This document shows positions 1-7,526 of a stretch of 64,000 bases of DNA, in pieces. This DNA comes from Arthrobacter sp. B1805 (lineage in GTDB: Bacteria > Actinomycetota > Actinomycetes > Actinomycetales > Micrococcaceae). The DNA lies in NCBI RefSeq assembly GCF_002929745.1, contig NZ_PJIQ01000007.1, positions 1-64,000 on the forward strand, written 5' to 3'. Under the pieces are notes generated by a model. The model did not search any database and had not been told where the DNA came from. It saw nothing but the letters and a program-made list of their open reading frames with translations. How positions within the stretch are numbered: the first letter of the stretch is position 1; every line of letters begins with the position of its first letter. Both the position numbers and the translations under genes were made by a program.

Positions 1-98
1 TCAGACATCTCCACTAAGCCCGGAGGTTCTCCCCTTTCACAAGACCGGAAACGCCACCAACCTCATGGCCGGGTACACCTAGTGCGGCAGCATCCGGC

Positions 99-341
99 AT
101 GATGGACTGCATGACCGACGACGCATCCATCGCAGAGCTGCCCATCCGGGACGACATGATCCGCCTCGGGCAGTTGCTGAAGCTCGCCTCCCTCGCCGAG
201 GACGGCGTCGAGGCCAAGAACCTGATCGACAACGGACTGGTGCAGGTGAACGGGGAGATCGAGGAACGCCGCGGACGGCAGTTGCACCCCGGGGACACCA
301 TCAGCGTCAACGGCGAGACCGTGCGCATCACGCAGGGCTAG
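99..341 (+). CDS. S4-domain RNA-binding protein
   Basis: An 80-residue protein that is essentially one S4 RNA-binding domain (about residues 20-75), with the typical lysine/asparagine loop (EAKNLIDNGLVQVNGE) and the terminal VNGETVRI strand. Small stand-alone S4 proteins (YbcJ/YaaA type) bind structured RNA, often ribosome-associated; the exact target here is unknown. Two ATG codons lead the frame (99 and 102) and a third lies at 111 (MTDDASIAEL); no strong ribosome-binding site separates them, so the start may be 111. The gene converges with the esterase gene on the other strand. Confidence 0.8.
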   Translation: MMDCMTDDASIAELPIRDDMIRLGQLLKLASLAEDGVEAKNLIDNGLVQVNGEIEERRGRQLHPGDTISVNGETVRITQG

Positions 342-430
342 TACCCGGAGGGCAGCGACCCTCGGGCAGCACCCTCGCGGGTAGGACCGCACGCGTCGAG
401 CGCTTCAGGCGTCGAGCAGGCGTCGAGCGC

Positions 431-1111
431 TCAGCGACGGCCGAGAACCGTCATGCTGAGGAACTCCCGAACATGCGCAAGTTCCTGCAGATTGATGCTG
501 TGGAACATGTTCGGGTAGAGGATCTTCGTGAGCTTCGTGTGCTTGGTGAGCCAGGCGTGCGTGAACTCGATCATCTCCGGGGTGATCACCTCGTCTGCCT
601 GGTCGCGGCCCCAGAAGAACTGGGCGGGCGCTTCCGCAGCTTCCTCGTCACGGAAGAAGGCGTGGCCTTCGGACGGCACGGCGAACCCTGACAGGCCGAC
701 AACGCAGGCGAAGTCGGACGGCCGATGGCGCAGGAGCGAGGTCGCAACCGCCATACCCTGCGAGAAACCCAGGAGGCTGACGCTGGTGTGGGCGCTGCGG
801 AGGGTATCGAGCCACTGCACGACGGCGGTGGCGCTCTCCACGACGCGCTCCACGGAGTAATCGGTCTCACGGGAGAGCGGGAACCACGAGAAGCCCGGCC
901 CTGCGGGCTGAGGGGCGCGCACCGATGCCACGGTGAAGTCCGCCGGGAGGTGGTCGGTGAGCCCCATGAGGTCCTCCTCGTTGGCCATGTACCCGTGGAA
1001 CAGGACCAGCAGGGGCGTACCCTCGCGTTCGGACTCGGGCTTCGACCACAGGACGACGGGGTCCCAGGAACGGGTGGAGGGCGCAGCTGTGCCGCGGGCG
1101 GATTCGGTCAT
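431..1111 (-). CDS. Phospholipase/carboxylesterase family alpha/beta hydrolase
   Basis: A 226-residue alpha/beta hydrolase of the small esterase (Abhydrolase_2, YpfH/EstB-like) family. Visible are the oxyanion-hole strand LLVLFHGYMANEED, the nucleophile elbow GFSQG in the middle of the protein, the acidic segment WGRDQADEVI and the C-terminal histidine in NMFHSI, so the Ser-Asp-His triad is intact. There is no signal peptide, so it is probably cytosolic. The substrate cannot be told; family members cleave short acyl esters or lysophospholipids. I chose the ATG at 1111 because the in-frame extension upstream looks like translated non-coding sequence and would overlap the divergent SGNH gene. 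Confidence 0.85.
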   Translation of the reverse strand: MTESARGTAAPSTRSWDPVVLWSKPESEREGTPLLVLFHGYMANEEDLMGLTDHLPADFTVASVRAPQPAGPGFSWFPLSRETDYSVERVVESATAVVQWLDTLRSAHTSVSLLGFSQGMAVATSLLRHRPSDFACVVGLSGFAVPSEGHAFFRDEEAAEAPAQFFWGRDQADEVITPEMIEFTHAWLTKHTKLTKILYPNMFHSINLQELAHVREFLSMTVLGRR

Positions 1112-1277
1112 GACACCATTTTGGCATGGTGCAGTCTGCACCCTGCCCCGGAGATCGCGCCACGGCGCCTCGTCCCGAAGATGGATCCGGAGCCGCGCGC
1201 CAGCCGCAGCCGGCGGGCGCGACCGCGGGGACCGGAGTCGCTGGCCCCATCGGCACGGGGCCTGAAAGAATGCCCGG

Positions 1278-2159
1278 GTGAGCCCAACGGATGCCCCATC
1301 GCCTCTGCCCGACGCTGCCGATCCCCTCGTCAACGGGCCGATGATCGACCCGAGCCTCGTGTCCGAGCCCCACCCCTGGCATCGGTACGCCGCCCTCGGG
1401 GACTCCTTCACGGAAGGTATCGGGGACCCCGACCCGGAAAGCGTCGGTGGAAATCGTGGCTGGGCAGACCGCGTTGCGGAGGAATTGGCCCGCGGGCAGG
1501 CGGACTTCGCCTACGCGAACCTGGCGGTCCGCGGCCGCCTGCTGCAGCAGATCATCGACCAGCAGGTCGAGCCGGCCCTCGCCCTCCAACCGGACCTCGT
1601 CACGATCAGCGCGGGCGGGAACGACCTCCTACGGCCCGGCGGGGATCCCGACCTCCTCGCGGACAAGCTCGACGCCGTCGTCGACACCTTCGCCGCCTCC
1701 GGAGCGACTGTCGTCCTGTTCACCGGTCCGGACGTCCGGGAGACCGTCCTCGGCAGCATCCGGTCGAAGACCGCGATCTTCAACGAGAACCTCCGCACGG
1801 TTGCCGCCCGTCACGAGGCGGTGATCGCCGACATGTGGGCGCTGCGGCAGCTCATGGACCCGCAGATGTGGTCCTCGGACCGGTTGCACTTCTCACCACT
1901 CGGCCACCACACAATAGCGGCGATGGTGCTGGACACCCTCGCCGTGCGCCACACCCTCGAGCCGCTGCATCCGAAGGAGCGTCCAGTACGCTCCTGGCGC
2001 ACCGCTCGCGCGGAGGACCTGGTGTGGGCTCGCGAATATTTCGTGCCGTGGGTCCTGCGCCGCCTGCGCCACCAGTCCTCGGGCGACGGCGTCGTCGCGA
2101 AGCGCCTCGAGGCGGGGCCGATCTTCGGCCCGGGCATGCCGCCGGGGGCATCGGACTGA
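1278..2159 (+). CDS. SGNH/GDSL-family hydrolase
   Basis: A 293-residue SGNH hydrolase. Block I is YAALGDSFTEG (nucleophile Ser about residue 43), block III is SAGGNDLL, and block V is DRLHFSPLGHH, which supplies the catalytic Asp and His; block II is the glycine in NLAVRG. These enzymes are esterases or lipases with broad substrates, and this one has no obvious signal peptide. The C-terminal 70 residues, rich in Arg and Trp, are an actinobacterial extension of unknown role. The GTG at 1278 is used as start; an internal ATG at 1341 (MIDPSL) is possible. Tandem repeats and a stem-loop follow the stop codon. Confidence 0.85.
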   Translation: MSPTDAPSPLPDAADPLVNGPMIDPSLVSEPHPWHRYAALGDSFTEGIGDPDPESVGGNRGWADRVAEELARGQADFAYANLAVRGRLLQQIIDQQVEPALALQPDLVTISAGGNDLLRPGGDPDLLADKLDAVVDTFAASGATVVLFTGPDVRETVLGSIRSKTAIFNENLRTVAARHEAVIADMWALRQLMDPQMWSSDRLHFSPLGHHTIAAMVLDTLAVRHTLEPLHPKERPVRSWRTARAEDLVWAREYFVPWVLRRLRHQSSGDGVVAKRLEAGPIFGPGMPPGASD

Positions 2160-2160
2160 C

Positions 2161-2194
2161 GAGTCCCGATCGCGAGCGAGTCCCGATCGCGAGC
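2161..2194. repeat. Exact 17-bp tandem duplication
   Basis: The 17-mer GAGTCCCGATCGCGAGC occurs twice head to tail, starting one base after the SGNH hydrolase stop codon. It is non-coding and its role is unknown; it looks like a slippage product. Confidence 0.85.
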
Positions 2195-2284
2195 CGCGGG
2201 GCCGGCGAGGGACCGAGGTCGTGGCGCGACGTCGAGCCCCGCGTTCTGCTGCTCAGGACTGCCATGAGTTACAGGGAATTCGCG

Positions 2285-2320
2285 GAATGACAGGAATGAC
2301 AGAAATGACAGGAATGACCG
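2285..2320. repeat. Four 9-bp tandem repeats
   Basis: Four consecutive 9-mers of the form GAATGACAG (variants AAATGACAG and GAATGACCG) lie in the convergent intergenic region. The last unit and a half form the left arm of the stem-loop at 2306-2352. Units of nine bases in non-coding DNA could vary in number between strains. Confidence 0.8.
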
Positions 2321-2352
2321 GTGAGCGCCATGCCCACCGGTCACTTCTGTCA
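2306..2352. terminator. Stem-loop between convergent genes
   Basis: Arms at 2306-2322 and 2336-2352 pair over 17 positions with one G-T wobble and one mismatch, around a 13-nt loop. The hairpin lies between the rightward SGNH gene and the leftward small gene and may end both transcripts. There is no clear U-run, so a terminator role is an inference. Confidence 0.5.
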
Positions 2353-2378
2353 CGATTCAGTGATCGAACCCGCCGCGC

Positions 2379-2621
2379 TCAGCTCTCCAGGTCGACGTCG
2401 CCGTTCGCTACCGCGTCCGCGCAGGCGCTGAGGTCCGGTCCGGGCTTGAAGTCGACGAACTGCGGCTGCAGCTTCTGGAACAGGAACTCGTAGATCTCGT
2501 CGCGGGACTTGCCCTGCATCGTCTCGACGGCCTCGCGGACCGCTCCCTGCAGGGCGCGATCGGAATCGAGCAGGATCTTGTCGCGTGCTTCCTGGTTCCA
2601 GCCAATGGTGCTCAGTTCCAT
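2379..2621 (-). CDS. Conserved small hypothetical protein
   Basis: An 80-residue acidic, soluble, probably all-helical protein (MELSTIGWNQEARDKILLDS...). I do not recognise a named domain. It has no signal peptide or membrane segment and carries a single Cys near the C terminus (LSACADAVANGD). The frame is supported by strong third-position G/C bias and by the sensible gap to neighbours on both sides. An AGGAGC-like ribosome-binding site lies just upstream of the ATG at 2621. It may share a promoter region with nothing else, since metX downstream of it in coordinates ends at 2751 and reads the same way. Confidence 0.65.
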   Translation of the reverse strand: MELSTIGWNQEARDKILLDSDRALQGAVREAVETMQGKSRDEIYEFLFQKLQPQFVDFKPGPDLSACADAVANGDVDLES

Positions 2622-2750
2622 GAACAGCTCCTCTTCATCTCACGCCGGTGAGTCCGGGGGCGTTGTACCTCGAACGTGCCTGCAGACCATCAGTAAGCAG
2701 GCTTAGCTCCCAGCCTAGGTGCCCGCCGCTGGAATCCCAACCGGTATCTG

Positions 2751-3893
2751 TTACACCGCGTAGAGGGTGGCGCGCAGCTGCGCGTCGAGCTGATGGATCT
2801 GCGTGAGGAACGCGTCATGGCCCACCGGCGAGGAGATCGTGTGAACCGGGACATCCCCGGGCAGTCCATCAGCCAGCCGCTGCGACTGCTCCGGGAAGTA
2901 CAGCCGGTCCGAGTCCACGGCGGCGATGAAGAACTCCGACGTGGCGCCCCGCAGCGCAGCGTCGAGGCTCCCCCGGTCGCGTGCGGCGTCGTGGCTCATG
3001 AGCGCCTCCGTCAGGACGACGTAGCTGTTGGCGTCGAAACGCTCCACGAGCTTGTCCGCCTGGTGGTCGAGGTAGCTCTCCACCTGATAGCGCCCTCGAT
3101 CGGCGGGCAGGACGGCCCCGAGGGGCTGCTCGGCGTCCTGCTCCGCCCGACCGAAGCGCGCTTCCAGTTCATGTTCCGAACGGTAGGTGATGTGCGCGAT
3201 CCGCCGGGCGAGTCCGAGGCCCGCGTCCGGATGCGGGCCGTCGTAGTAGTCGCCGCCGCGATACGCGGGGTCGAGGCGGATGGCTTGCAGCTGCGCCTGG
3301 GCGAACGCTATCTGTTCGGCCGAGCTGGCGGCAGTGCAGGCGATGACCGCGCACCGTTCCACGCGCTGCGGATACATCAAAGCCCATTCGAGTGCGCGCG
3401 CCCCTCCCATCGAGCCCCCGAGCACCGAGTGCCAGCGGCCGATACCGAGCTGGTCGGCGAGCAGGCTCTCGGCGCGGACGGAATCCCGGATGGTGACGAA
3501 GGGGAAGCGCGAGCCCCAGGGCGTACCGTCGGGAGCGAGGCTGGCCGGCCCCGTCGAGCCGTAGCAGCCTCCCAGCATGTTGACGGACACCACGAAGTAA
3601 TGATCGGTATCCACCGGACACCCGGGTCCGACGAGCGCATCCCACCAGCCCTCCTCCTCCGACGAGCCCCGGGCGACGTGCGAGCTGCCGGTCAGGGCAT
3701 GCTGCACGAGTACCGCATTGGAGCCGTCCCTGTTCAACCTGCCCCAGGTTTCGAAGGCGAGCTGGACGTCCGGCAGCTCACCTCCGGTCTCGAGTGCCAG
3801 CGGACCGATCGAGCCGATGCGCAGGAGCCCGTCCCCCGCGGGGGCCGCGGCGTCGAATCCGGAATGCAGTGGAGCAGGAGGGTAGGTGGTCAC
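2751..3893 (-). CDS. metX: Homoserine O-acetyltransferase MetX
   Basis: A 380-residue alpha/beta-hydrolase-fold acetyltransferase that makes O-acetyl-L-homoserine from homoserine and acetyl-CoA, the activating step of methionine synthesis. Family landmarks are QHALTGSSH, the MLGGCYGSTGP segment, the nucleophile motif GGSMGG with Ser161, a catalytic Asp near residue 329 (DSDRLYFPEQS) and His359 in SPVGHDAFL. The length is normal for the family. It starts 6 bp after the metY stop, so the two are co-transcribed from the SAM-IV riboswitch leader. MetX makes the substrate that MetY consumes. Whether it prefers acetyl- or succinyl-CoA cannot be fixed without alignment; acetyl is the norm with this neighbour. 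Confidence 0.96.
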   Translation of the reverse strand: MTTYPPAPLHSGFDAAAPAGDGLLRIGSIGPLALETGGELPDVQLAFETWGRLNRDGSNAVLVQHALTGSSHVARGSSEEEGWWDALVGPGCPVDTDHYFVVSVNMLGGCYGSTGPASLAPDGTPWGSRFPFVTIRDSVRAESLLADQLGIGRWHSVLGGSMGGARALEWALMYPQRVERCAVIACTAASSAEQIAFAQAQLQAIRLDPAYRGGDYYDGPHPDAGLGLARRIAHITYRSEHELEARFGRAEQDAEQPLGAVLPADRGRYQVESYLDHQADKLVERFDANSYVVLTEALMSHDAARDRGSLDAALRGATSEFFIAAVDSDRLYFPEQSQRLADGLPGDVPVHTISSPVGHDAFLTQIHQLDAQLRATLYAV

Positions 3894-3899
3894 GAAGGG

Positions 3900-5216
3900 T
3901 CAGGCTTCTTTCGCAGCGCGGAAACCGGCGTCGAGGTCGGCGAGGATGTCGGCGACGTTCTCGAGGCCGACGGACAGCCGGACGAGCCCCGGCCGGACGC
4001 CCGCGGTGAGTTGCGCTTCTGCCCCCAGCTGGCTGTGCGTCGTCGACGCGGGATGGATCACGAGCGAGCGGACGTCGCCGACATTCGCGACATGCGAGTG
4101 GAGCTCGAGGCCGTCCACGAAGCGTTTGCCGGCCTCGAGGCCTCCGACGATGTCGAAGCTGACGATGGCGCCGGTACCGATTCGGCCGTACTTCCTGCCG
4201 CGTTCGTACCAGGGGCTCGAGGGGAGACCCGCGTAGGAGACACGCTCGACGTCGTCGTGCGCCTCGAGCCACTCGGCGACGGCCTGGGCGTTCTGCACGT
4301 GCCGTTCGACACGCAGGCTGAGGGTCTCGAGCCCTTGCGCGATGAGGAAGGCGTTGAACGGGGACACGGACGCCCCGAGGTCCCGGAGCAGCTGGACGCG
4401 CGCCTTGAGGATGTACGCGAGGTTGGCTCCGAGGGCGCTGCCGACGCCGAGATCACGCGCGTAGACGAGTCCGTGGTAGCTCTCGTCGGGGGTGTTGAAG
4501 CCGGGGAACCGCTCCGGGTGCTGCGCGAAGTCGAAGTTGCCCGAATCGACGATCACGCCCGCGATGGCGTTGCCGTGCCCGCCGAGATACTTCGTGGCCG
4601 AGTGCACGACGATGTCGGCTCCCCACTCGATGGGCCGGATCAGGTACGGCGTGGACAGGGTGTTGTCCACGACCAGGGGCAGTCCGTGCTCATGCGCAAC
4701 GGCACTGATGCCCTCGAGGTCGAGGACGTCCTGCCGCGGGTTCGAGACGACCTCGCCGAAGAAGAGCTTCGTGTTGGGCCGGATGGCGTCCCGCCACTGC
4801 TGCAGGTTGTCGGGATCCTCCACGAAGGTGGTCTCGATACCGAACTTCTTCAGGGTGTGCTTGAAGAGGTTGTAGGTGCCCCCGTAGAGGCTCGGGCTCG
4901 CCACGATGTGGTCTCCCGCCTCGGCGATGTTGAGCACCGCGAAGGTTTCGGCGGCCTGTCCGGAGGCGAGGAGCAGTGCTCCGACTCCGCCCTCGAGGCT
5001 GGCGATCCTCGTCTCGACCGCTTCCTGGGTCGGGTTGCCGATGCGCGTGTAGATGGGCGCCAATTCGGTCAGCGAGAAACGGTTCGCCGCACTCTCGGCG
5101 CTCGGGAAGACGAACGACGACGTCTGATAGATGGGCAGCGCGCGCGCTCCCGTCGCTGCATCCGGCACCTGGCCGGCGTGGATCTGGCGTGTCTCAAAGG
5201 ACCAATCGTTGGACAT
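3900..5216 (-). CDS. metY: O-acetylhomoserine sulfhydrylase MetY
   Basis: A 438-residue PLP enzyme of the Cys/Met metabolism family that joins O-acetylhomoserine and sulfide to give homocysteine. The PLP lysine is Lys209 in VVHSATKYLGGHGN; other marks are YTRIGNPTQEAVE, LASGQAAET and VVDNTLSTPYL. The length (about 430-440) fits sulfhydrylases rather than the shorter cystathionine gamma-synthases. The ATG at 5216 was chosen because it follows an AGGGAGC ribosome-binding site and begins the conserved SFETRQIHAGQ block. It is the first gene of metY-metX, and its leader carries a SAM-IV riboswitch, so high S-adenosylmethionine should shut it off. Confidence 0.96.
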   Translation of the reverse strand: MSNDWSFETRQIHAGQVPDAATGARALPIYQTSSFVFPSAESAANRFSLTELAPIYTRIGNPTQEAVETRIASLEGGVGALLLASGQAAETFAVLNIAEAGDHIVASPSLYGGTYNLFKHTLKKFGIETTFVEDPDNLQQWRDAIRPNTKLFFGEVVSNPRQDVLDLEGISAVAHEHGLPLVVDNTLSTPYLIRPIEWGADIVVHSATKYLGGHGNAIAGVIVDSGNFDFAQHPERFPGFNTPDESYHGLVYARDLGVGSALGANLAYILKARVQLLRDLGASVSPFNAFLIAQGLETLSLRVERHVQNAQAVAEWLEAHDDVERVSYAGLPSSPWYERGRKYGRIGTGAIVSFDIVGGLEAGKRFVDGLELHSHVANVGDVRSLVIHPASTTHSQLGAEAQLTAGVRPGLVRLSVGLENVADILADLDAGFRAAKEA

Positions 5217-5222
5217 GGTGCT

Positions 5223-5237
5223 CCCTAGTCGATAGGG
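5223..5237 (-). promoter_or_regulatory. Hairpin covering the metY ribosome-binding site
   Basis: On the minus strand CCCTA (5237-5233) can pair with TAGGG (5227-5223) around a 5-nt loop. The right arm contains the AGGGAG ribosome-binding site of metY. It could serve as the riboswitch expression platform, acting on translation. This is inference from sequence only. Confidence 0.45.
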
Positions 5238-5333
5238 GCTCCGCGTGGTCCGATGCTCCGGCCGGTGGACACCGCTCCAGGAGACCGGACCCCGGAGGAG
5301 CCCGCGCTTGCACGGCGCCATTGGCGACGCCGA

Positions 5334-5416
5334 GCCTGGTCCTCACCCGGGGCACCCCACCGCGGTTGGAGGGTTGCCGGCCAGCAAGCCGGGGCTTCGT
5401 GCTGGCACTCATGACC
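5334..5416 (-). promoter_or_regulatory. SAM-IV riboswitch aptamer
   Basis: The minus strand reads GGTCATGAGTGCCAGC, then AAGCCCCGGCTTGCTGGCC, GGCAACCCTCCAACCGCGG, and TGGGGTGCCCCGGGTGA, closing with GACCAGGC. These blocks, in this order, match the SAM-IV class known from Actinobacteria upstream of methionine genes. It sits about 120 nt before the metY start. The remaining leader (5217-5333) has several GC-rich hairpins but no clear U-run, which points to control of translation rather than termination. The 324-bp gap 5217-5540 holds this aptamer, its platform and a divergent promoter region. Confidence 0.92.
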
Positions 5417-5490
5417 TGCACTCATGAAAACCCATCGGGGCCGATCCGGCAACCCGTATGACCTTGCGTGAAGTGGACCGCCAGAAGGGG

Positions 5491-5509
5491 TAAGGCGAGC
5501 CTAAGTCGA
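5491..5509. promoter_or_regulatory. DtxR/IdeR-like box (weak)
   Basis: TAAGGCGAGCCTAA resembles the first fourteen positions of the 19-bp iron-box consensus (about 13 of 19 overall). It lies in the divergent region between metY and the VOC gene, 32 bp before the VOC start. The right half is poor, so binding is doubtful. Confidence 0.3.
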
Positions 5510-5540
5510 GACGTTCATCACTTAGTGCCAAAATGTCGGC

Positions 5541-6182
5541 ATGCGCCTGGACCACGTTTCATATGCCTGCGAACCCGATGGACTTGCCGCGACGGCCGAC
5601 CGGATCTCGGCCAAGCTCGGCATGGAGGCCGTGAAGGGCGGCGTTCACCCCCGCTTCGGCACCCGCAACATGATCTTCCCTCTGGCGAACGGCCAGTACC
5701 TGGAGGTCGTCGAGGTTCTCAACCACCCGGCGTCGGACAAGGCTCCGTTCGGTCAGGCAGTCCGGGCCCGCTCCGAGGCCGGCGGCGGATGGATGGGCTG
5801 GTGTGTTGCCGTCGACGACCTCGGTCCGTTCGAGGAGCGCCTCGGCCGCAGTGCGGTACCGGGCAACCGCAAGTTCCCCGACGGCCAGGAACTCACGTGG
5901 CAGCAGATCGGCATCAAGGGGTTGATCGCGGACCCGCAGGTGCCCTACCTCCTCCGCTGGGACGAGGGCACCGAGCCCCTCCACCCCTCGAAGGCGCGCC
6001 CAGCTTCCGTGAAGCTGGATTGCCTGACGATCGCCGGATCCTCGGAACGCGTCACCGAATGGCTCGGCACCGACGTCGAGGAGACGCTCGACGGTGTGCA
6101 GGTGCAGTGGATCGCTCCGAACGGTACGCCGGGCATCATGTCCGTGACCTTCGAGACCGGAGAAGGCCGCATCGAGATCTGA
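5541..6182 (+). CDS. VOC-superfamily (glyoxalase-like) protein
   Basis: A 213-residue protein with the vicinal-oxygen-chelate fold: it opens MRLDHVSYAC, with a likely metal-ligand His at residue 5, and continues GTRNMIFPLANGQYLEVVEVL, as in the Glyoxalase_3 group. A second half-module (about residues 150-213) ends in the beta strands VQWIAPNGTPGIMSVTFETG. Enzymes of this fold act as dioxygenases, glyoxalases or resistance proteins; no specific substrate can be assigned. No good ribosome-binding site precedes the ATG at 5541, so it may be translated from a short or leaderless transcript. A strong terminator follows. Confidence 0.8.
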   Translation: MRLDHVSYACEPDGLAATADRISAKLGMEAVKGGVHPRFGTRNMIFPLANGQYLEVVEVLNHPASDKAPFGQAVRARSEAGGGWMGWCVAVDDLGPFEERLGRSAVPGNRKFPDGQELTWQQIGIKGLIADPQVPYLLRWDEGTEPLHPSKARPASVKLDCLTIAGSSERVTEWLGTDVEETLDGVQVQWIAPNGTPGIMSVTFETGEGRIEI

Positions 6183-6198
6183 TGGGGTAGAAACGGAA

Positions 6199-6229
6199 AA
6201 AGGGGGCCGGACGTCGTCCGGCCCCCTTT
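6199..6229. terminator. Bidirectional intrinsic terminator
   Basis: A perfect 14-bp stem (6199-6212 with 6216-6229) and a 3-nt loop is followed by a T-rich tract on the plus strand and is preceded by A-rich sequence, so it also works as a U-tract terminator for the leftward gene. It separates the convergent VOC and DUF1540 genes. Confidence 0.9.
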
Positions 6230-6242
6230 CGTCTTCTTCTGC

Positions 6243-6530
6243 TCAGGCGTGGGTGTAGGTCAGGCAGTCGGCCGCTTCGGCACCCGGGCCCACCTTGACC
6301 GCAGGGGCGCTGCACAGCAGGTCGTGGTTGAAGCTGCACTCGGAGCGCTGGCAGGCACCGACGTGCGCGAGCATCTTGGGTAGGCCCCCGCTGATGGAGG
6401 TGTCGATGAAGGTTGCGCAGGACGCGTGCTCCTCGCTTCCCGACACCGTGATGGCGACGGCGGTGCAGCCGTCGTGATTGAACGAGCAGTTGTGGACACT
6501 GCACTCAGAGACACTGGTGACGACGCTCAT
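6243..6530 (-). CDS. DUF1540-type cysteine-rich protein
   Basis: A 95-residue protein with two related cysteine modules: CSVHNCSFNHDGCTAVAITV near the N terminus and CQRSECSFNHDLLCSAPAVKV near the C terminus. Each has the C-x4-C-x6-C spacing with a shared CSFNHD core, which is the DUF1540 pattern and suggests a bound metal ion. A further pair of Cys (SCATF, DCLTY) follows each module. The function of the family is not established. The start at 6530 follows a near-perfect AGGAGGAA ribosome-binding site six bases upstream. It ends at the shared terminator, so it is probably monocistronic. Confidence 0.85.
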   Translation of the reverse strand: MSVVTSVSECSVHNCSFNHDGCTAVAITVSGSEEHASCATFIDTSISGGLPKMLAHVGACQRSECSFNHDLLCSAPAVKVGPGAEAADCLTYTHA

Positions 6531-6648
6531 GATTCCTCCTGGCCGGTCCGGTGCAGCCCCGGTCGAAGCCGCCGATATCCCGAATGAATTCACGCTAGCA
6601 CCGCAATTGTCGATTAATTTAGTCATGATCAGCGTCCGCAATAAGCAG

Positions 6649-6663
6649 AGGTAAGGCTTATCC
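6649..6663. promoter_or_regulatory. Possible iron-box-like palindrome (weak)
   Basis: AGGTAAGGCTTATCC lies in the upstream region of the DUF1540 gene. It matches about 12 of 19 positions of a DtxR/IdeR box and is imperfectly palindromic. It is listed because a metal-dependent regulator for a metal-site protein would make sense, but the match is weak. Confidence 0.25.
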
Positions 6664-6671
6664 GGCCGCAT

Positions 6672-7469
6672 TCATCCGCCAATTCCGATGGCGGGTCCGA
6701 GCAGCGCGAATCCGACGAATCCCGTGGTGTCGATCAGGGCGTGGGCTATCACGAGCGGCATGACACGACGGGTCCGGGTGTAGAAGAAAGCGAAGAGGAG
6801 CCCCATCAGCACATTCCCGATGAAGGGCCCGAATCCCTGGTAGAGGTGGTAGCTGCCCCTCACCAGCGAACTGGTGAGGATGATCGCGGGAGTTGACCAG
6901 CCGAGCTCCCGCAGACGGATGAAAAGGTAGCCCACCACGATGACCTCCTCGAGCACCGCATGCCGGACCGCGGAGAGGATCAGCACAGGAACCGTCCACC
7001 AGTAGGCGTCGAGCGCGGCGGGCACCAGTGCCGTCGTGATCCCGAGCGCGCGGCCACCGGCGTACACACCCAGAGTGCCGACGCCGATCACCGCCGCCAA
7101 GCCGACCCCGAAACCGACGGTACGCAGCGGTCGCTCGAACGTGAGACCGAGTCGGCGGAACGCCGAGGCACCCTGCCCGCTGAGCAGGAACAGCACCAGC
7201 GCCACCGGGACCAGCGCGAAGAAGATCCCCAGCAGCTGGTAGGTGAGATCGAAGTACTGCCGGTCGTTGAGGACCGGATTGAGTGTGGTGGTCTGCCCGG
7301 CGAGCGGCCCCCGCGTCAGCTTCTCCGCCAGGTTGACGATGGCGTACACCCCGGACTGGCCGAGGGACAGACCGAGTACGATCAGCAGCTCCGCCGTGAT
7401 GCGGCGTCTCGATGCGGGAGCATCCGCACGGCCAGGATCTGCCATGGACGACGCGGAGGATGCAGGCAT
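6672..7469 (-). CDS. CPBP-family intramembrane metalloprotease
   Basis: A 265-residue membrane protein with about eight hydrophobic segments and the four CPBP (Abi/Rce1-like) motifs: EEVIVVGYLFIRLRELG, then GSYHLYQGFGPF with the His, then GNVLMGLLFAFFYTRTRR, then PLVIAHALIDT with the last His. Family members are glutamate/histidine metalloproteases that cleave within the membrane. In motif 1 the usual EExxxR has Val where Arg is typical. The ATG at 7469 follows GGGAGGAT, a better ribosome-binding site than that of the upstream ATG at 7514. It ends close to the DUF1540 promoter. The substrate is unknown. Confidence 0.85.
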   Translation of the reverse strand: MPASSASSMADPGRADAPASRRRITAELLIVLGLSLGQSGVYAIVNLAEKLTRGPLAGQTTTLNPVLNDRQYFDLTYQLLGIFFALVPVALVLFLLSGQGASAFRRLGLTFERPLRTVGFGVGLAAVIGVGTLGVYAGGRALGITTALVPAALDAYWWTVPVLILSAVRHAVLEEVIVVGYLFIRLRELGWSTPAIILTSSLVRGSYHLYQGFGPFIGNVLMGLLFAFFYTRTRRVMPLVIAHALIDTTGFVGFALLGPAIGIGG

Positions 7470-7526
7470 GGCGCTATCCTCCCAGCGGCCGACGGTGATT
7501 CCCAGTCGCCGCACTGGGCGGCCTTC

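Noticed and set aside
1..98. Possible tail of a gene at the left edge.
   Set aside because: No frame on either strand shows coding character over the first 98 bases; treated as intergenic.
393..428. GCGTCGAGC occurs three times between the S4 gene and the esterase gene.
   Set aside because: The copies are irregularly spaced (16 and 11 bp), short and G/C-rich; chance is likely and no clean hairpin results.
2793..5228. An 811-codon plus-strand open frame opposite metX and metY.
   Set aside because: It is the antisense of two fully conserved genes; long antisense frames are common at this G+C content and its product has no domain.
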